DNA from: Oscillospiraceae bacterium | GTDB lineage: Bacteria; Bacillota; Clostridia; Oscillospirales; Oscillospiraceae | NCBI GenBank assembly: GCA_016287555.1 | Contig: JAEFAK010000045.1 | Span: forward strand, 1-11,088 | Direction of reading: 5' to 3' | DNA: 11,088 bases | Part shown: piece by piece, positions 1-5,746 of the stretch | Layout: each line of letters opens with the position of its first letter | How positions within the stretch are numbered: the stretch's first letter is position 1 | Position numbers and translations under genes: made by a program | Notes under the pieces: generated by a model | Told to the model about the DNA's origin: nothing | The model's database searches: none | Seen by the model: only the letters and a program-made list of their open reading frames with translations

Positions 1-902
1 CGGGGGCGCTGGCGCTCTTTATCCAGGTCCTCGGCGTGACGGACCTCAGCACGCTCGTCGGTCAGGGCGGCCTGAGCGTCCTCGCGGGGAGCCAGCTTTT
101 GCGCTACGGGCTGCTCGTCGCCTGCCTGCTCATTTTCGCCTTCGCCGTGACGCGGCGCTCGGCGCGGAAGGACTACGCGATCCAGACCCCGCGCGAGAAG
201 CGGAAGCTCTCGAAGCGGACGGTCCTCGCGGCGGCGCTGATAATCCTGCTCATCCCCGTGACGCTTTTCGTCGGCGAGGTCTACCTCTCCGGCCGCAAAT
301 ACTATTTCATCTCGCTGCTCGTTCTCGTCGAGTGCATGGCGCCGTTCTTCCTCATATTCGAGGGGCGCAAGCCGCAGCCGCGCGAGCTCGTCATCATCGC
401 CGTGCTCTGCGCGATAGGCGTCGCGGGGCGCATCGCCTTCTTCATGCTGCCGAGCTTCAAGCCGGTGCTCGCGCTGGTCATCATCGCGGGCGTCGCCTTC
501 GGCGGGGAGACGGGCTTCCTCGTCGGCGCGGTGACGATGCTGGTATCGAACATGGTCTTTTCGCAGGGGCCGTGGACGCCGTGGCAGATGTTCGCCGCGG
601 GCATAATAGGCTTCCTCGCGGGGGTGCTCTTCCGCAAGGGGCTGCTGCGCCGGAGCCGGCTGCCGCTTTGCATCTTCGGGGCGCTCGCCGCCATAGTCAT
701 CTACGGCGGGATAATGAACCCCGCCGCCGCGATAACGTGGGTGCACGAGATAAACTGGAAGATACTGCTGACCTACTACGTGACGGGCTTCCCCGTCGAC
801 TGCGTGCACGCCGCGGCGACATGGATATTCCTCTGGTTCGCGGCGGAGCCGATGCTCGAAAAGCTCGACCGCATCAAGGTCAAATACGGACTCGTAAGCT
901 GA
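1..902 (+). CDS. ECF transporter S component, 3' part (5' end outside window)
   Basis: This is the membrane-embedded substrate-capture (S) subunit of an energy-coupling factor vitamin/micronutrient importer. Such subunits work with an EcfT scaffold and EcfA ATPases, none of which lie in this window. The frame stays open to the left edge (first full codon at 3), so the GTG at 36 is probably internal and the true start lies upstream. Counted from that GTG, hydrophobic helices lie at about 22-40, 62-83, 89-109, 117-137, 143-157, 160-176, 185-200, 208-228 and 243-270. Conserved-looking blocks are PRELVIIAVLCAIGVAGR (115-132), FKPVLALVIIAGVAFGGETG (141-160) and QGPWTPWQMFA (177-187), which I associate with clostridial ECF S proteins. 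The protein ends with the family-like KLDRIKVKYGL. The family call is fairly sure; the substrate (possibly a corrinoid or another vitamin) cannot be read from the sequence. It converges on the metallophosphoesterase gene. Confidence 0.8.
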   Translation, partial: GALALFIQVLGVTDLSTLVGQGGLSVLAGSQLLRYGLLVACLLIFAFAVTRRSARKDYAIQTPREKRKLSKRTVLAAALIILLIPVTLFVGEVYLSGRKYYFISLLVLVECMAPFFLIFEGRKPQPRELVIIAVLCAIGVAGRIAFFMLPSFKPVLALVIIAGVAFGGETGFLVGAVTMLVSNMVFSQGPWTPWQMFAAGIIGFLAGVLFRKGLLRRSRLPLCIFGALAAIVIYGGIMNPAAAITWVHEINWKILLTYYVTGFPVDCVHAAATWIFLWFAAEPMLEKLDRIKVKYGLVS

Positions 903-903
903 A

Positions 904-936
904 AAAAGCCTGAGAGCAGAAAGCTCTCAGGCTTTT
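904..936. terminator. Bidirectional intrinsic terminator between convergent genes
   Basis: A perfect 14-bp stem (AAAAGCCTGAGAGC at 904-917 pairing with 923-936) encloses the 5-nt loop AGAAA. It is followed on the plus strand by a T-rich tract (GTTTTTG). On the minus strand the A-run at 902-907 reads as TTTTTT. It starts two bases after the ECF stop codon and lies 20 bases beyond the metallophosphoesterase stop, so it can end transcripts from both sides. Confidence 0.93.
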
Positions 937-956
937 GTTTTTGTGCGGCGGGCTTG

Positions 957-1775
957 TCAGCAGACCGTGAAGATGTGCACGGCGCCGGCCATGCCCTGCG
1001 AGCCGATGATCTGCGGCTTGCCGGGGGCGTATTCGACGGCGTGGTAGCTGTGGACATGCCCGCAGAGGACGCCCTTTATCGCGTCGTTCGCGACGCACAG
1101 CTCGATGAATTCGCGGGCGTTCGGGTCCTCGGAATTCTCGTCGAAATAGAAATACGAAATGAGCTTGCTCATCTCCTCTTTGCAGTAAGGCGTCGAGAAC
1201 GGGACATGGCAGAGGATGACGATGGGCACGCCCTCGGCGCAGATCGCCTTGAGCGCGTCGAGGTCCTCGCGCGAGACGGTCTTGCGGCTGTCGTCGACGG
1301 CGACGAAGCGGAAGCCCTCGAAATCATAGACGCGCACGCCGGGCTCCCAGCAGCCCTCGCAGGCCGCGTCCTCGTGGTTTCCGGGGACGCAGATATACTT
1401 TCCGCTGTAGTCGGCGAGCTTTTTGGCGAAATACTTCGCGCCGGCGGCGTGCATATAGTCGAGATTGTCGCCGGTGAGGAGCAGCGCCTCGGGGTTCAGC
1501 TCCTCGGCGAGGGCCATCTGCTTGTCCAGCGCCTCGACGTTGAGGATGGTCTGCGGCTCGCCGTAGGGCTCGCCCGCCTCGGTCGCGAATTTGCCCTTGT
1601 ACTTTTTCCAGAGCTCGATCTGGTAGTTGACCTTGTCGATGTCCTCCTGCGTGCTGTTTTCATCGACGACCTCGATGTGCGTATCGGAAATGTGCATGAA
1701 TACGTGCTCGCGCGTTACGCCCGGAATGGCGAGCCTGTTTTCCCTGAACCAGAAGAAGGGATCGTCCTTTATCAT
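957..1775 (-). CDS. Calcineurin-like metallophosphoesterase
   Basis: A soluble 272-aa phosphoesterase of the calcineurin-like superfamily, which hydrolyses phosphate esters with a two-metal centre. All signature blocks are present (numbering from ATG 1775): SDTH (D31, H33), GDNLD (D103), GNHE (N133, H134), CHVPF (H190) and GHVH (H240, H242). There is no signal peptide, so it is probably cytoplasmic; the substrate is unknown. An in-frame GTG lies 9 bases upstream at 1784, but it sits inside AAGAGGTGA, a near-consensus Shine-Dalgarno correctly spaced for ATG 1775. I therefore chose the ATG. The gene is separated from the upstream GNAT by 76 bases that hold a promoter and a leader hairpin, so it can be its own transcription unit, ending at the 904-936 terminator. 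Confidence 0.9.
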   Translation of the reverse strand: MIKDDPFFWFRENRLAIPGVTREHVFMHISDTHIEVVDENSTQEDIDKVNYQIELWKKYKGKFATEAGEPYGEPQTILNVEALDKQMALAEELNPEALLLTGDNLDYMHAAGAKYFAKKLADYSGKYICVPGNHEDAACEGCWEPGVRVYDFEGFRFVAVDDSRKTVSREDLDALKAICAEGVPIVILCHVPFSTPYCKEEMSKLISYFYFDENSEDPNAREFIELCVANDAIKGVLCGHVHSYHAVEYAPGKPQIIGSQGMAGAVHIFTVC

Positions 1776-1799
1776 CGGTTTCACCTCTTGCTTATTTTT

Positions 1800-1815
1800 C
1801 GCCGCAGACGCGGCG
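1800..1815. promoter_or_regulatory. 5'-leader hairpin of the metallophosphoesterase gene (terminator-like on plus strand)
   Basis: A perfect 6-bp GC stem (CGCCGC 1800-1805, loop AGAC, GCGGCG 1810-1815) is flanked by T5 on the left (1795-1799) and T6 on the right (1816-1821). On the minus strand it falls near the 5' end of the predicted mRNA, just upstream of the Shine-Dalgarno. On the plus strand it has the form of an intrinsic terminator, although no plus-strand gene lies upstream of it within reach. It may stabilise the leader mRNA or block antisense read-through. Confidence 0.6.
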
Positions 1816-1825
1816 TTTTTTCTTC

Positions 1826-1855
1826 ATTTTATCCTGCGGACCGGCGGCGCGTCAA
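1826..1855 (-). promoter_or_regulatory. Sigma-70-like promoter for the metallophosphoesterase gene
   Basis: On the minus strand a -35 box TTGACG (1855-1850; five of six consensus bases) is followed by an 18-base spacer and a -10 box TAAAAT (1831-1826; five of six). The -35 box overlaps the TGA stop codon of the upstream GNAT gene. The predicted transcript would start around 1816-1820 and carry the leader hairpin. The AT-rich -10 stands out in this GC-rich background. Confidence 0.65.
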
Positions 1856-2307
1856 GCGTCTTCGCCGAAGCGGAAGACGTAGTTTTCCCCGCCGGCATGC
1901 TCAAAGCCCGCGGCCTCGAAGGCCCGGCGGCTCTGGGCGTTGAAGCCGTATATCACGGCGCGGACCTCGGCCATGCCCGCCTCCCGCGCGGCCGCGAGCA
2001 GCTCGCGGATGACGCGGCGGCCGATGTGCATATTCTCGGATTCGCGGCGGACGACGATGCAGACCTCGCCGTCGTCCCTGAGCGCGGCGTCGCCGACGAG
2101 CTCGCCGCGATAGCGGATGTACCAGAGGCGGCCGCGCGCATTGAGCCACTCATACATGCGCTCCAGCCGCTCGGGCGTGTAGGGCTCCGGCCTGTTGTCG
2201 ATCTGGCGGCAGAGCTCCGGGTCGAGATACCACGCGAGCGCCGTCTCCGGCGCGGGATAGTAGGGGATGAGGGCGAGCTCCCCGTCTATGACGCGCCCGG
2301 CCGTCAT
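1852..2307 (-). CDS. GNAT family N-acetyltransferase (151 aa)
   Basis: An acetyl-CoA-dependent N-acetyltransferase of typical single-domain GNAT length. The acetyl-CoA-binding region is the block HIGRRVIRELL following a VVRRESENM strand, at about residues 85-106. The C-terminal GNAT signature is YGFNAQSRRAFEAAGF (about 119-134), with the usual Asn-Ala-x-Ser and AGF. The acceptor substrate is unknown. The frame is open further upstream, but that extension is Arg-rich, out-of-frame translation of the neighbouring gene. The chosen ATG at 2307 overlaps the TGA of the upstream Imm32-like gene as ATGA. No clear Shine-Dalgarno precedes it, so translation is probably coupled to the upstream gene. It is the last gene of the tightly packed run. 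Confidence 0.85.
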   Translation of the reverse strand: MTAGRVIDGELALIPYYPAPETALAWYLDPELCRQIDNRPEPYTPERLERMYEWLNARGRLWYIRYRGELVGDAALRDDGEVCIVVRRESENMHIGRRVIRELLAAAREAGMAEVRAVIYGFNAQSRRAFEAAGFEHAGGENYVFRFGEDA

Positions 2308-2510
2308 TCGCGGCAGAGGACGAGCCCGGCAGAGCCGTCCTCGAGGGAATTGTGCTCGTCCAGATGGACGTGGGCTCCTGGCGCGGCCTCCGCGAGGGAC
2401 ATGAGTATGCCCGCGAGGGAGCGCAGCCCCTCGGGATTTGCGGAAACGACGGCGCCGTCCTCCTTGACGCGCACGGATATCTCGAAGCCGTCCTCCCATT
2501 TTATCTCCAT
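2304..2510 (-). CDS. Small Imm32-like protein (68 aa)
   Basis: A short acidic protein resembling, from memory, the Imm32 family of predicted polymorphic-toxin immunity proteins. The pattern seen is VSANPEGLRSLAGILMSLAE (22-41), then HVHLDEHNSLEDGS (47-60), then a short hydrophobic strand GLVL. It suggests a small alpha/beta fold with a His/Asp/Glu-rich surface loop. The start is ATG 2510, preceded by GGAGGG ten bases upstream. A longer reading from 2615 is mostly out-of-frame translation of the upstream gene and was discarded. ATG 2510 lies two bases after the upstream TAG, and the TGA overlaps the next ATG. No toxin gene is visible in the window. The family call rests on memory of the motif and needs a profile search. 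Confidence 0.65.
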   Translation of the reverse strand: MEIKWEDGFEISVRVKEDGAVVSANPEGLRSLAGILMSLAEAAPGAHVHLDEHNSLEDGSAGLVLCRE

Positions 2511-2512
2511 GG

Positions 2513-3163
2513 CTATCTGCCCTCCTTTTCGTCCCAGATGAAAAAGCCGGACGCGGCGGCGAGTTTTCTTATGCGCCCGAGCAGGGCACCCTCCGGGCAC
2601 CATACCGACATCCACGTATCGCCGGAGTCGAGCTCCAGCATCGCGCCCTCCTCCGGGAACACGGCGCGCATGAAGCCGCCGAGGCGCTCGACCCGCGCGG
2701 CGAACCCCTCCGGCTCCGGCTCGGCCTCCCAGCTCTCGCCCCCGTCGAAGGTGACGGCCATGGAGCTGTAGCAGTTCAGGCGGAGCATCAGCTCGGCAAA
2801 GCGGCGGTATAGCGCGGCGAGGCGCTCAGGCGCGCGGAAGTACCTGTCCGCGGCGAAATACTGCCCCGGCGCGTCCTTCGGTACGCGCTCGGGCAGCGTG
2901 TCGAGGATGAGGCACGGCTCGTCGAGCAGGCTGCCGACCAGCCCCTCGAAGCTCTCCGCGTCGGGCGCGCCGGCCTGCGGGAGCGTGTCTATCTTCGCTA
3001 TCTGCGAGAGGAAGACGTGCACTCCGCGCACGAGAAGGCTCTCCTCCTCGACGCCGAATTCGGCCAGCCCGTAGCCCGGGGGAAGGGCCTCCGCCCTGCC
3101 GACGAGCACGAGCCCGTCCTCCGTCGTGACGCGGACGCGCCGCCCGTCAAAACGCGAGAGCAT
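2513..3163 (-). CDS. Two-domain protein: LSm/SH3-like N-terminus plus unknown C-terminal domain (216 aa)
   Basis: The function is not known. Residues about 7-60 read as a run of beta strands (RRVRVTTEDGLVLVGRAEAL, then SLLVRGVHVFLSQIAKID), the pattern of an LSm-like or other small SH3-type barrel. Residues about 84-216 form a second, mixed alpha/beta region with notable blocks APGQYFAADRYFR (98-110), MAVTFDGGESWE (135-146) and SGFFIWDE (205-212). The protein is acidic, with no signal peptide or membrane helix, so it is probably cytoplasmic. The start codon has an excellent Shine-Dalgarno (GAAGGAGGT, 8 bases upstream) embedded in the 3' end of the preceding gene, with a 17-base overlap. The gene is followed two bases later by the Imm32-like gene, so an immunity-type or regulatory role is conceivable but is inference. 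Confidence 0.75.
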   Translation of the reverse strand: MLSRFDGRRVRVTTEDGLVLVGRAEALPPGYGLAEFGVEEESLLVRGVHVFLSQIAKIDTLPQAGAPDAESFEGLVGSLLDEPCLILDTLPERVPKDAPGQYFAADRYFRAPERLAALYRRFAELMLRLNCYSSMAVTFDGGESWEAEPEPEGFAARVERLGGFMRAVFPEEGAMLELDSGDTWMSVWCPEGALLGRIRKLAAASGFFIWDEKEGR

Positions 3164-3875
3164 CGGCTTCGACCTCCTTCGCTCCGTCCGGCCCGAGCTT
3201 CGCGCAGCGGACCTTGCCCCACTGCCTGTCCTCGCACCACCGGACGGTCATTTCGTCCGCGTCGAGGACCATGGAGACGACCGTCGGGCACACCTCCTGC
3301 GAGACGGCGCGAAGGACGGCGAAGCAGTCCCGCACGCCGAAATCCTCCGGCGCGGCGCGGAGCATCTCCTCCGCCTTCCGGTATCTGTCCAGTCCCATCC
3401 AGGGGTGCTTTTCGCTGTCCCCCTTGAAGGGCGAAAAATTCGTCAGTATCTTATATTCCGGCTTCTCATAATACCTCGCGCCCTGCCCGGGGACGATGTG
3501 CAGGACGTTGCCCGCGCGGTCGGAGAGCGCGGACATGAACGTCAGCCCCGGGACGCTGAAGACGGGGCGCGTCTCCGCCAGCGCGCGCACCTCGGCGAGG
3601 GTCTTTTTCTGCAGCAGCAGGTCTATATCCAGCATGATGACGTTCTCCCCTTCGCCGGGGGGATCGCTGCGCGCATCGTGCGGCCAGCAGGTCGGCATGC
3701 CGACGAAGTCGCCGCGCGTGTTCGCGCCGAAGAGCGGCATCCAGCCCTCCGCCGCGTCGTTCACCTCGATGAAAACGCCGCCTTCCGTCACGCGGACGCG
3801 GTGCTCCATGTCGGCGAGGTCGAGGTTCCAGCCGACTATGGTCTTTTTCTTATTCGAAACTATGCTCGTGCACAT
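3147..3875 (-). CDS. Ntn-type linear amide C-N hydrolase-like protein (CBAH/AAT superfamily, 242 aa)
   Basis: It resembles the N-terminal-nucleophile hydrolases that include choloylglycine hydrolase, penicillin V acylase and acyltransferase relatives, which cleave linear amide bonds. It begins Met-Cys-Thr-Ser, so removal of Met would expose Cys2 as nucleophile. Asp19 in GWNLD, Asn52 in ANTRGD, Asn146 in TNFSP and Arg165 in LDRYRK fit the family pattern. By eye the position of the conserved Arg (R18 in bile salt hydrolase, GRNxD) is Trp16 here. It is shorter than the usual 310-350 residues. ATG 3875 has AGAAGGAG 8 bases upstream, inside the preceding membrane-protein gene, and overlaps that gene by 26 bases. 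There is no signal peptide, so it is probably cytosolic. Substrate unknown; activity uncertain because of the Trp. Confidence 0.7.
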   Translation of the reverse strand: MCTSIVSNKKKTIVGWNLDLADMEHRVRVTEGGVFIEVNDAAEGWMPLFGANTRGDFVGMPTCWPHDARSDPPGEGENVIMLDIDLLLQKKTLAEVRALAETRPVFSVPGLTFMSALSDRAGNVLHIVPGQGARYYEKPEYKILTNFSPFKGDSEKHPWMGLDRYRKAEEMLRAAPEDFGVRDCFAVLRAVSQEVCPTVVSMVLDADEMTVRWCEDRQWGKVRCAKLGPDGAKEVEADALAF

Positions 3876-4335
3876 GGTCTTCTCCTTCTGACGCGGAGGC
3901 CTCCGCGTTTTTGACCGTTATGTATATATGCCCGACGGCGAAGAGCGCCGCGAAGCCGACGAGCAGCCAGTGGCGCAGGGTCAGCCCGCTCAGCAGGAAG
4001 ACGCACGCGGGCAGCACGGCGAGGGCGATCGCCCTCCCCTTCGTCTTTTTGCGGAAATACACGCCGAAAACGGCGAGATACGCGATGAGCAGGCTCGCGT
4101 TCCCGGCAAAATAAACGAGCGCCTCGGGGACGCTCGCGAAGCCGAACTTCCAAACGAGCAGCGGCAGCCACATGAGGATGATGCAGCCGAAGCGTCCGAT
4201 CTGCTCGGCGACGTTCATCGCCTTGTTCGTGCAGAGATTTTTCTCGTCCCTGTATTTGAGCGCGTAGACGACGTTCGGGATGAGCATGACCGCGACGGCG
4301 ATCGCCCCGCAGAGGTTTATGAACCCGAACTTCAT
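3850..4335 (-). CDS. Uncharacterised five-helix membrane protein (161 aa)
   Basis: A small integral membrane protein that I cannot assign to a characterised family. Hydrophobic segments are at about 5-26, 48-64, 71-93, 103-119 and 121-141. Between helices 1 and 2 is a polar loop ending in CTNKAMNVAEQIGRFGC, which looks conserved rather than random. The C-terminal tail is soluble, acidic and His-containing (GEDHVHEHSFE), and the next gene starts inside its coding sequence. ATG 4335 overlaps the TGA of the upstream 143-aa gene as ATGA, so the two are probably translationally coupled. The position between that unknown gene and the Ntn hydrolase hints at a membrane partner for one of them, which is inference only. 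Confidence 0.75.
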   Translation of the reverse strand: MKFGFINLCGAIAVAVMLIPNVVYALKYRDEKNLCTNKAMNVAEQIGRFGCIILMWLPLLVWKFGFASVPEALVYFAGNASLLIAYLAVFGVYFRKKTKGRAIALAVLPACVFLLSGLTLRHWLLVGFAALFAVGHIYITVKNAEASASEGEDHVHEHSFE

Positions 4336-4763
4336 TCCTTCCCGTCCTCCGGAGACCAGGACGGCTGCAGCTCCTCGATGCTGAGGAAGCCGTCCGCCCT
4401 CGCGGCGATCTGGTATCTGTCCTCATAGACTATCTCGCCGGGGTCGTTGGTATAGACGAGGAAATAGGGGTGACGGTATCTGTCCAGCAGCCACATGGCG
4501 GGGCGGAGCATCTTCAGCATCTCCTCGGAGTTCTCGGTCTTGAACCAGCAGACGACGGGCTCCTGATTCCTGCACTGCGGCGGCCAGGGGAGGTTTTCCG
4601 CGAACCAGCCGTCTATCTCGCGGAACAGGCCCGCGTCCTCCTCGTCCATGACGTCGTTCTGGATGAGCTGCCAGCACATGCTGAATATGCCCTTGGCGTA
4701 CATGGTGTTCTTCGCAAGCTCCTTGCCCTGCACGCGGACATATTTGAACGGAAGCTCATACAT
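4332..4763 (-). CDS. Conserved-looking protein of unknown function (143 aa)
   Basis: I do not recognise a characterised family. It is a soluble protein with an N-terminal helical half and acidic residues (MDEEDAGLFREIDGWFAENL, 39-58), a turn LPWPPQC (58-64), a strand VVCWFKTEN (70-78), a helix SEEMLKMLRPAMWLLDRY (79-96) and a strand-turn block YFLVYTNDPGEIVYEDRYQI (100-119). The compact alpha/beta pattern and single-domain size resemble small immunity or adaptor proteins, but there is no direct support for that. ATG 4763 has GAGAGGG 7 bases upstream. The gene starts 20 bases after the preceding GNAT stop and its TGA overlaps the next ATG, so it is part of the same transcript. Confidence 0.75.
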   Translation of the reverse strand: MYELPFKYVRVQGKELAKNTMYAKGIFSMCWQLIQNDVMDEEDAGLFREIDGWFAENLPWPPQCRNQEPVVCWFKTENSEEMLKMLRPAMWLLDRYRHPYFLVYTNDPGEIVYEDRYQIAARADGFLSIEELQPSWSPEDGKE

Positions 4764-4783
4764 TTGCGTTCCCTCTCTTTCAG

Positions 4784-5260
4784 CTAACTATCCTTCCCGG
4801 CTCCGCGCAGGACGAAGCGCGGGCCCTCTTCCCCGACCTTCCCCGTCGGGACGAAGCCCGCGCGGGCGAGCACTGCCTGCGAGGCGGCGTTCCCCGGCTC
4901 CGTCTCGGCCTCGATGAGCATGACGCCCGGCTGCGTGAGCGCCCACGCGCAGAGAGCCCTGAGCGCCTCGGTCATATAGCCCTTTCCGCAAAAGCCCGCG
5001 CGCAGGCCGTAGCCGACCTCGACGGCGCCGCCCTCGGGAGGTCCCTTGAAGCAGAGGTCTCCGGCAACGGTCCCGGGACTATCGCGCAGCTCCATATCCC
5101 ACGCGGCGTACCACGCTCTGCTTTCCGGAAAGTCGAGGCAGCCCCGGAGCATCTCGGAATACGCCTTGCGAAGCTCCGGGTCCTTTTCGCTTTCCGCGAG
5201 GGAGCGCATCTCCCCGTCGGAGACGGGATAGATAAAAAGCCTTTCCGTCTCTAATCGCAC
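4784..5260 (-). CDS. GNAT N-acetyltransferase, RimJ/RimL-like (158 aa)
   Basis: An acetyltransferase of the subgroup that includes the ribosomal-protein acetylases RimJ/RimL and various resistance enzymes. The N-terminus LETERLFIYPVSD is the classic opening of this subgroup. The acetyl-CoA loop is GYGLRAGFCGKGYMTEAL (83-100, with Gly92 and Gly94), and the C-terminal signature is TEPGNAASQAVLARAGF (120-136, with Asn124 and Ser127). It starts at GTG 5260, with AAAGGA 9 bases upstream, inside the last codons of the preceding GNAT gene (10-base overlap). The acceptor cannot be deduced. It is clearly diverged from the adjacent GNAT, so this is not a recent tandem duplication. Confidence 0.9.
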   Translation of the reverse strand: MRLETERLFIYPVSDGEMRSLAESEKDPELRKAYSEMLRGCLDFPESRAWYAAWDMELRDSPGTVAGDLCFKGPPEGGAVEVGYGLRAGFCGKGYMTEALRALCAWALTQPGVMLIEAETEPGNAASQAVLARAGFVPTGKVGEEGPRFVLRGAGKDS

Positions 5261-5727
5261 GGCTTCAGGTCCTTTTTCAGCATTATTATCTCATCCGTCC
5301 TGTATTCCTCAACAAAGCCGCGGCGGAGGAACATCCCTATGGCGGGATTATCTATGGCGATGTCGTCGCGCAGGACGGCTATGCCGCTCTCCGCGGCGGC
5401 GCGGCAGAGCAGGTCAAGCCCTTCCCCGCCGAAGCCTCTGCCCCTGTGCGGAGCGTATACGATGACGTCGGCGGCGTATATATCACGCTCCGCGTCGTAA
5501 TGCCATGCGGCCTCGCCGACGAGATCTCCGCCGGCCTTCAGGTATCTGTAAAACCGCATGCCCTCGGGATGCGCGACCCAGTGCTCGTACCACTCGCGCC
5601 ACTCCGTCTCCGGGAACGGGATCGTCCCGCCCCAGGCGCGGTTATAGCTCATGGTCGCCCCGTCCTCGAGCATCAGGCGGCGGAACCACAGTTCCTCATA
5701 TTCGGGCTTATAAAGATCAAGCGTCAT
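5251..5727 (-). CDS. GNAT family N-acetyltransferase (158 aa)
   Basis: The acetyl-CoA binding motif is textbook: APHRGRGFGGEGLDLLCRAA (92-111), with the R-x-x-G-x-G form at RGRGFG (95-100). It is followed by a strand ending in DDIAIDNPAIGMFLRRGF (121-138), the usual Asn and ArgGlyPhe signature. The N-terminal half is aromatic-rich (TEWREWYEHWVAHPEGMRFYRYL) and probably forms the substrate side. ATG 5727 has a moderate AGAAGAG about 7-8 bases upstream and lies 19 bases after the alpha/beta-hydrolase stop. It is translationally coupled to the following GNAT. The acceptor is unknown. Confidence 0.88.
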   Translation of the reverse strand: MTLDLYKPEYEELWFRRLMLEDGATMSYNRAWGGTIPFPETEWREWYEHWVAHPEGMRFYRYLKAGGDLVGEAAWHYDAERDIYAADVIVYAPHRGRGFGGEGLDLLCRAAAESGIAVLRDDIAIDNPAIGMFLRRGFVEEYRTDEIIMLKKDLKPCD

Positions 5728-5746
5728 ATCAACACTCTTCTGGGCG

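Noticed and set aside
36..902. GTG at 36 as the start of the ECF S gene
   Set aside because: The frame continues upstream to the window edge with hydrophobic residues (LALFIQVLGV), and no Shine-Dalgarno precedes the GTG.
954..1943. A 329-codon open frame on the plus strand opposite the metallophosphoesterase
   Set aside because: Same shadow effect. It runs through the minus-strand promoter and terminator-like hairpin and has no recognisable protein features.
1852..2499. Longer 215-aa reading of the GNAT at 1852
   Set aside because: The extra 64 residues are an Arg/Pro/Gly-rich, out-of-frame translation of the Imm32-like gene. The ATGA overlap at 2307 is a natural start.
3368..5550. Recurring GGTATCTGTCC-like 10-12-mers, at first suspected to be a dispersed repeat
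   Set aside because: They encode Asp-Arg-Tyr or Arg-Tyr in different proteins in the same frame with the same favoured codons. The flanks share nothing, so this is codon preference.
4784..5727. Tandem duplication of two adjacent GNAT genes of identical length (158 aa)
   Set aside because: The sequences differ throughout, including the N-terminal half and the form of the acetyl-CoA loop. The equal length is a coincidence.
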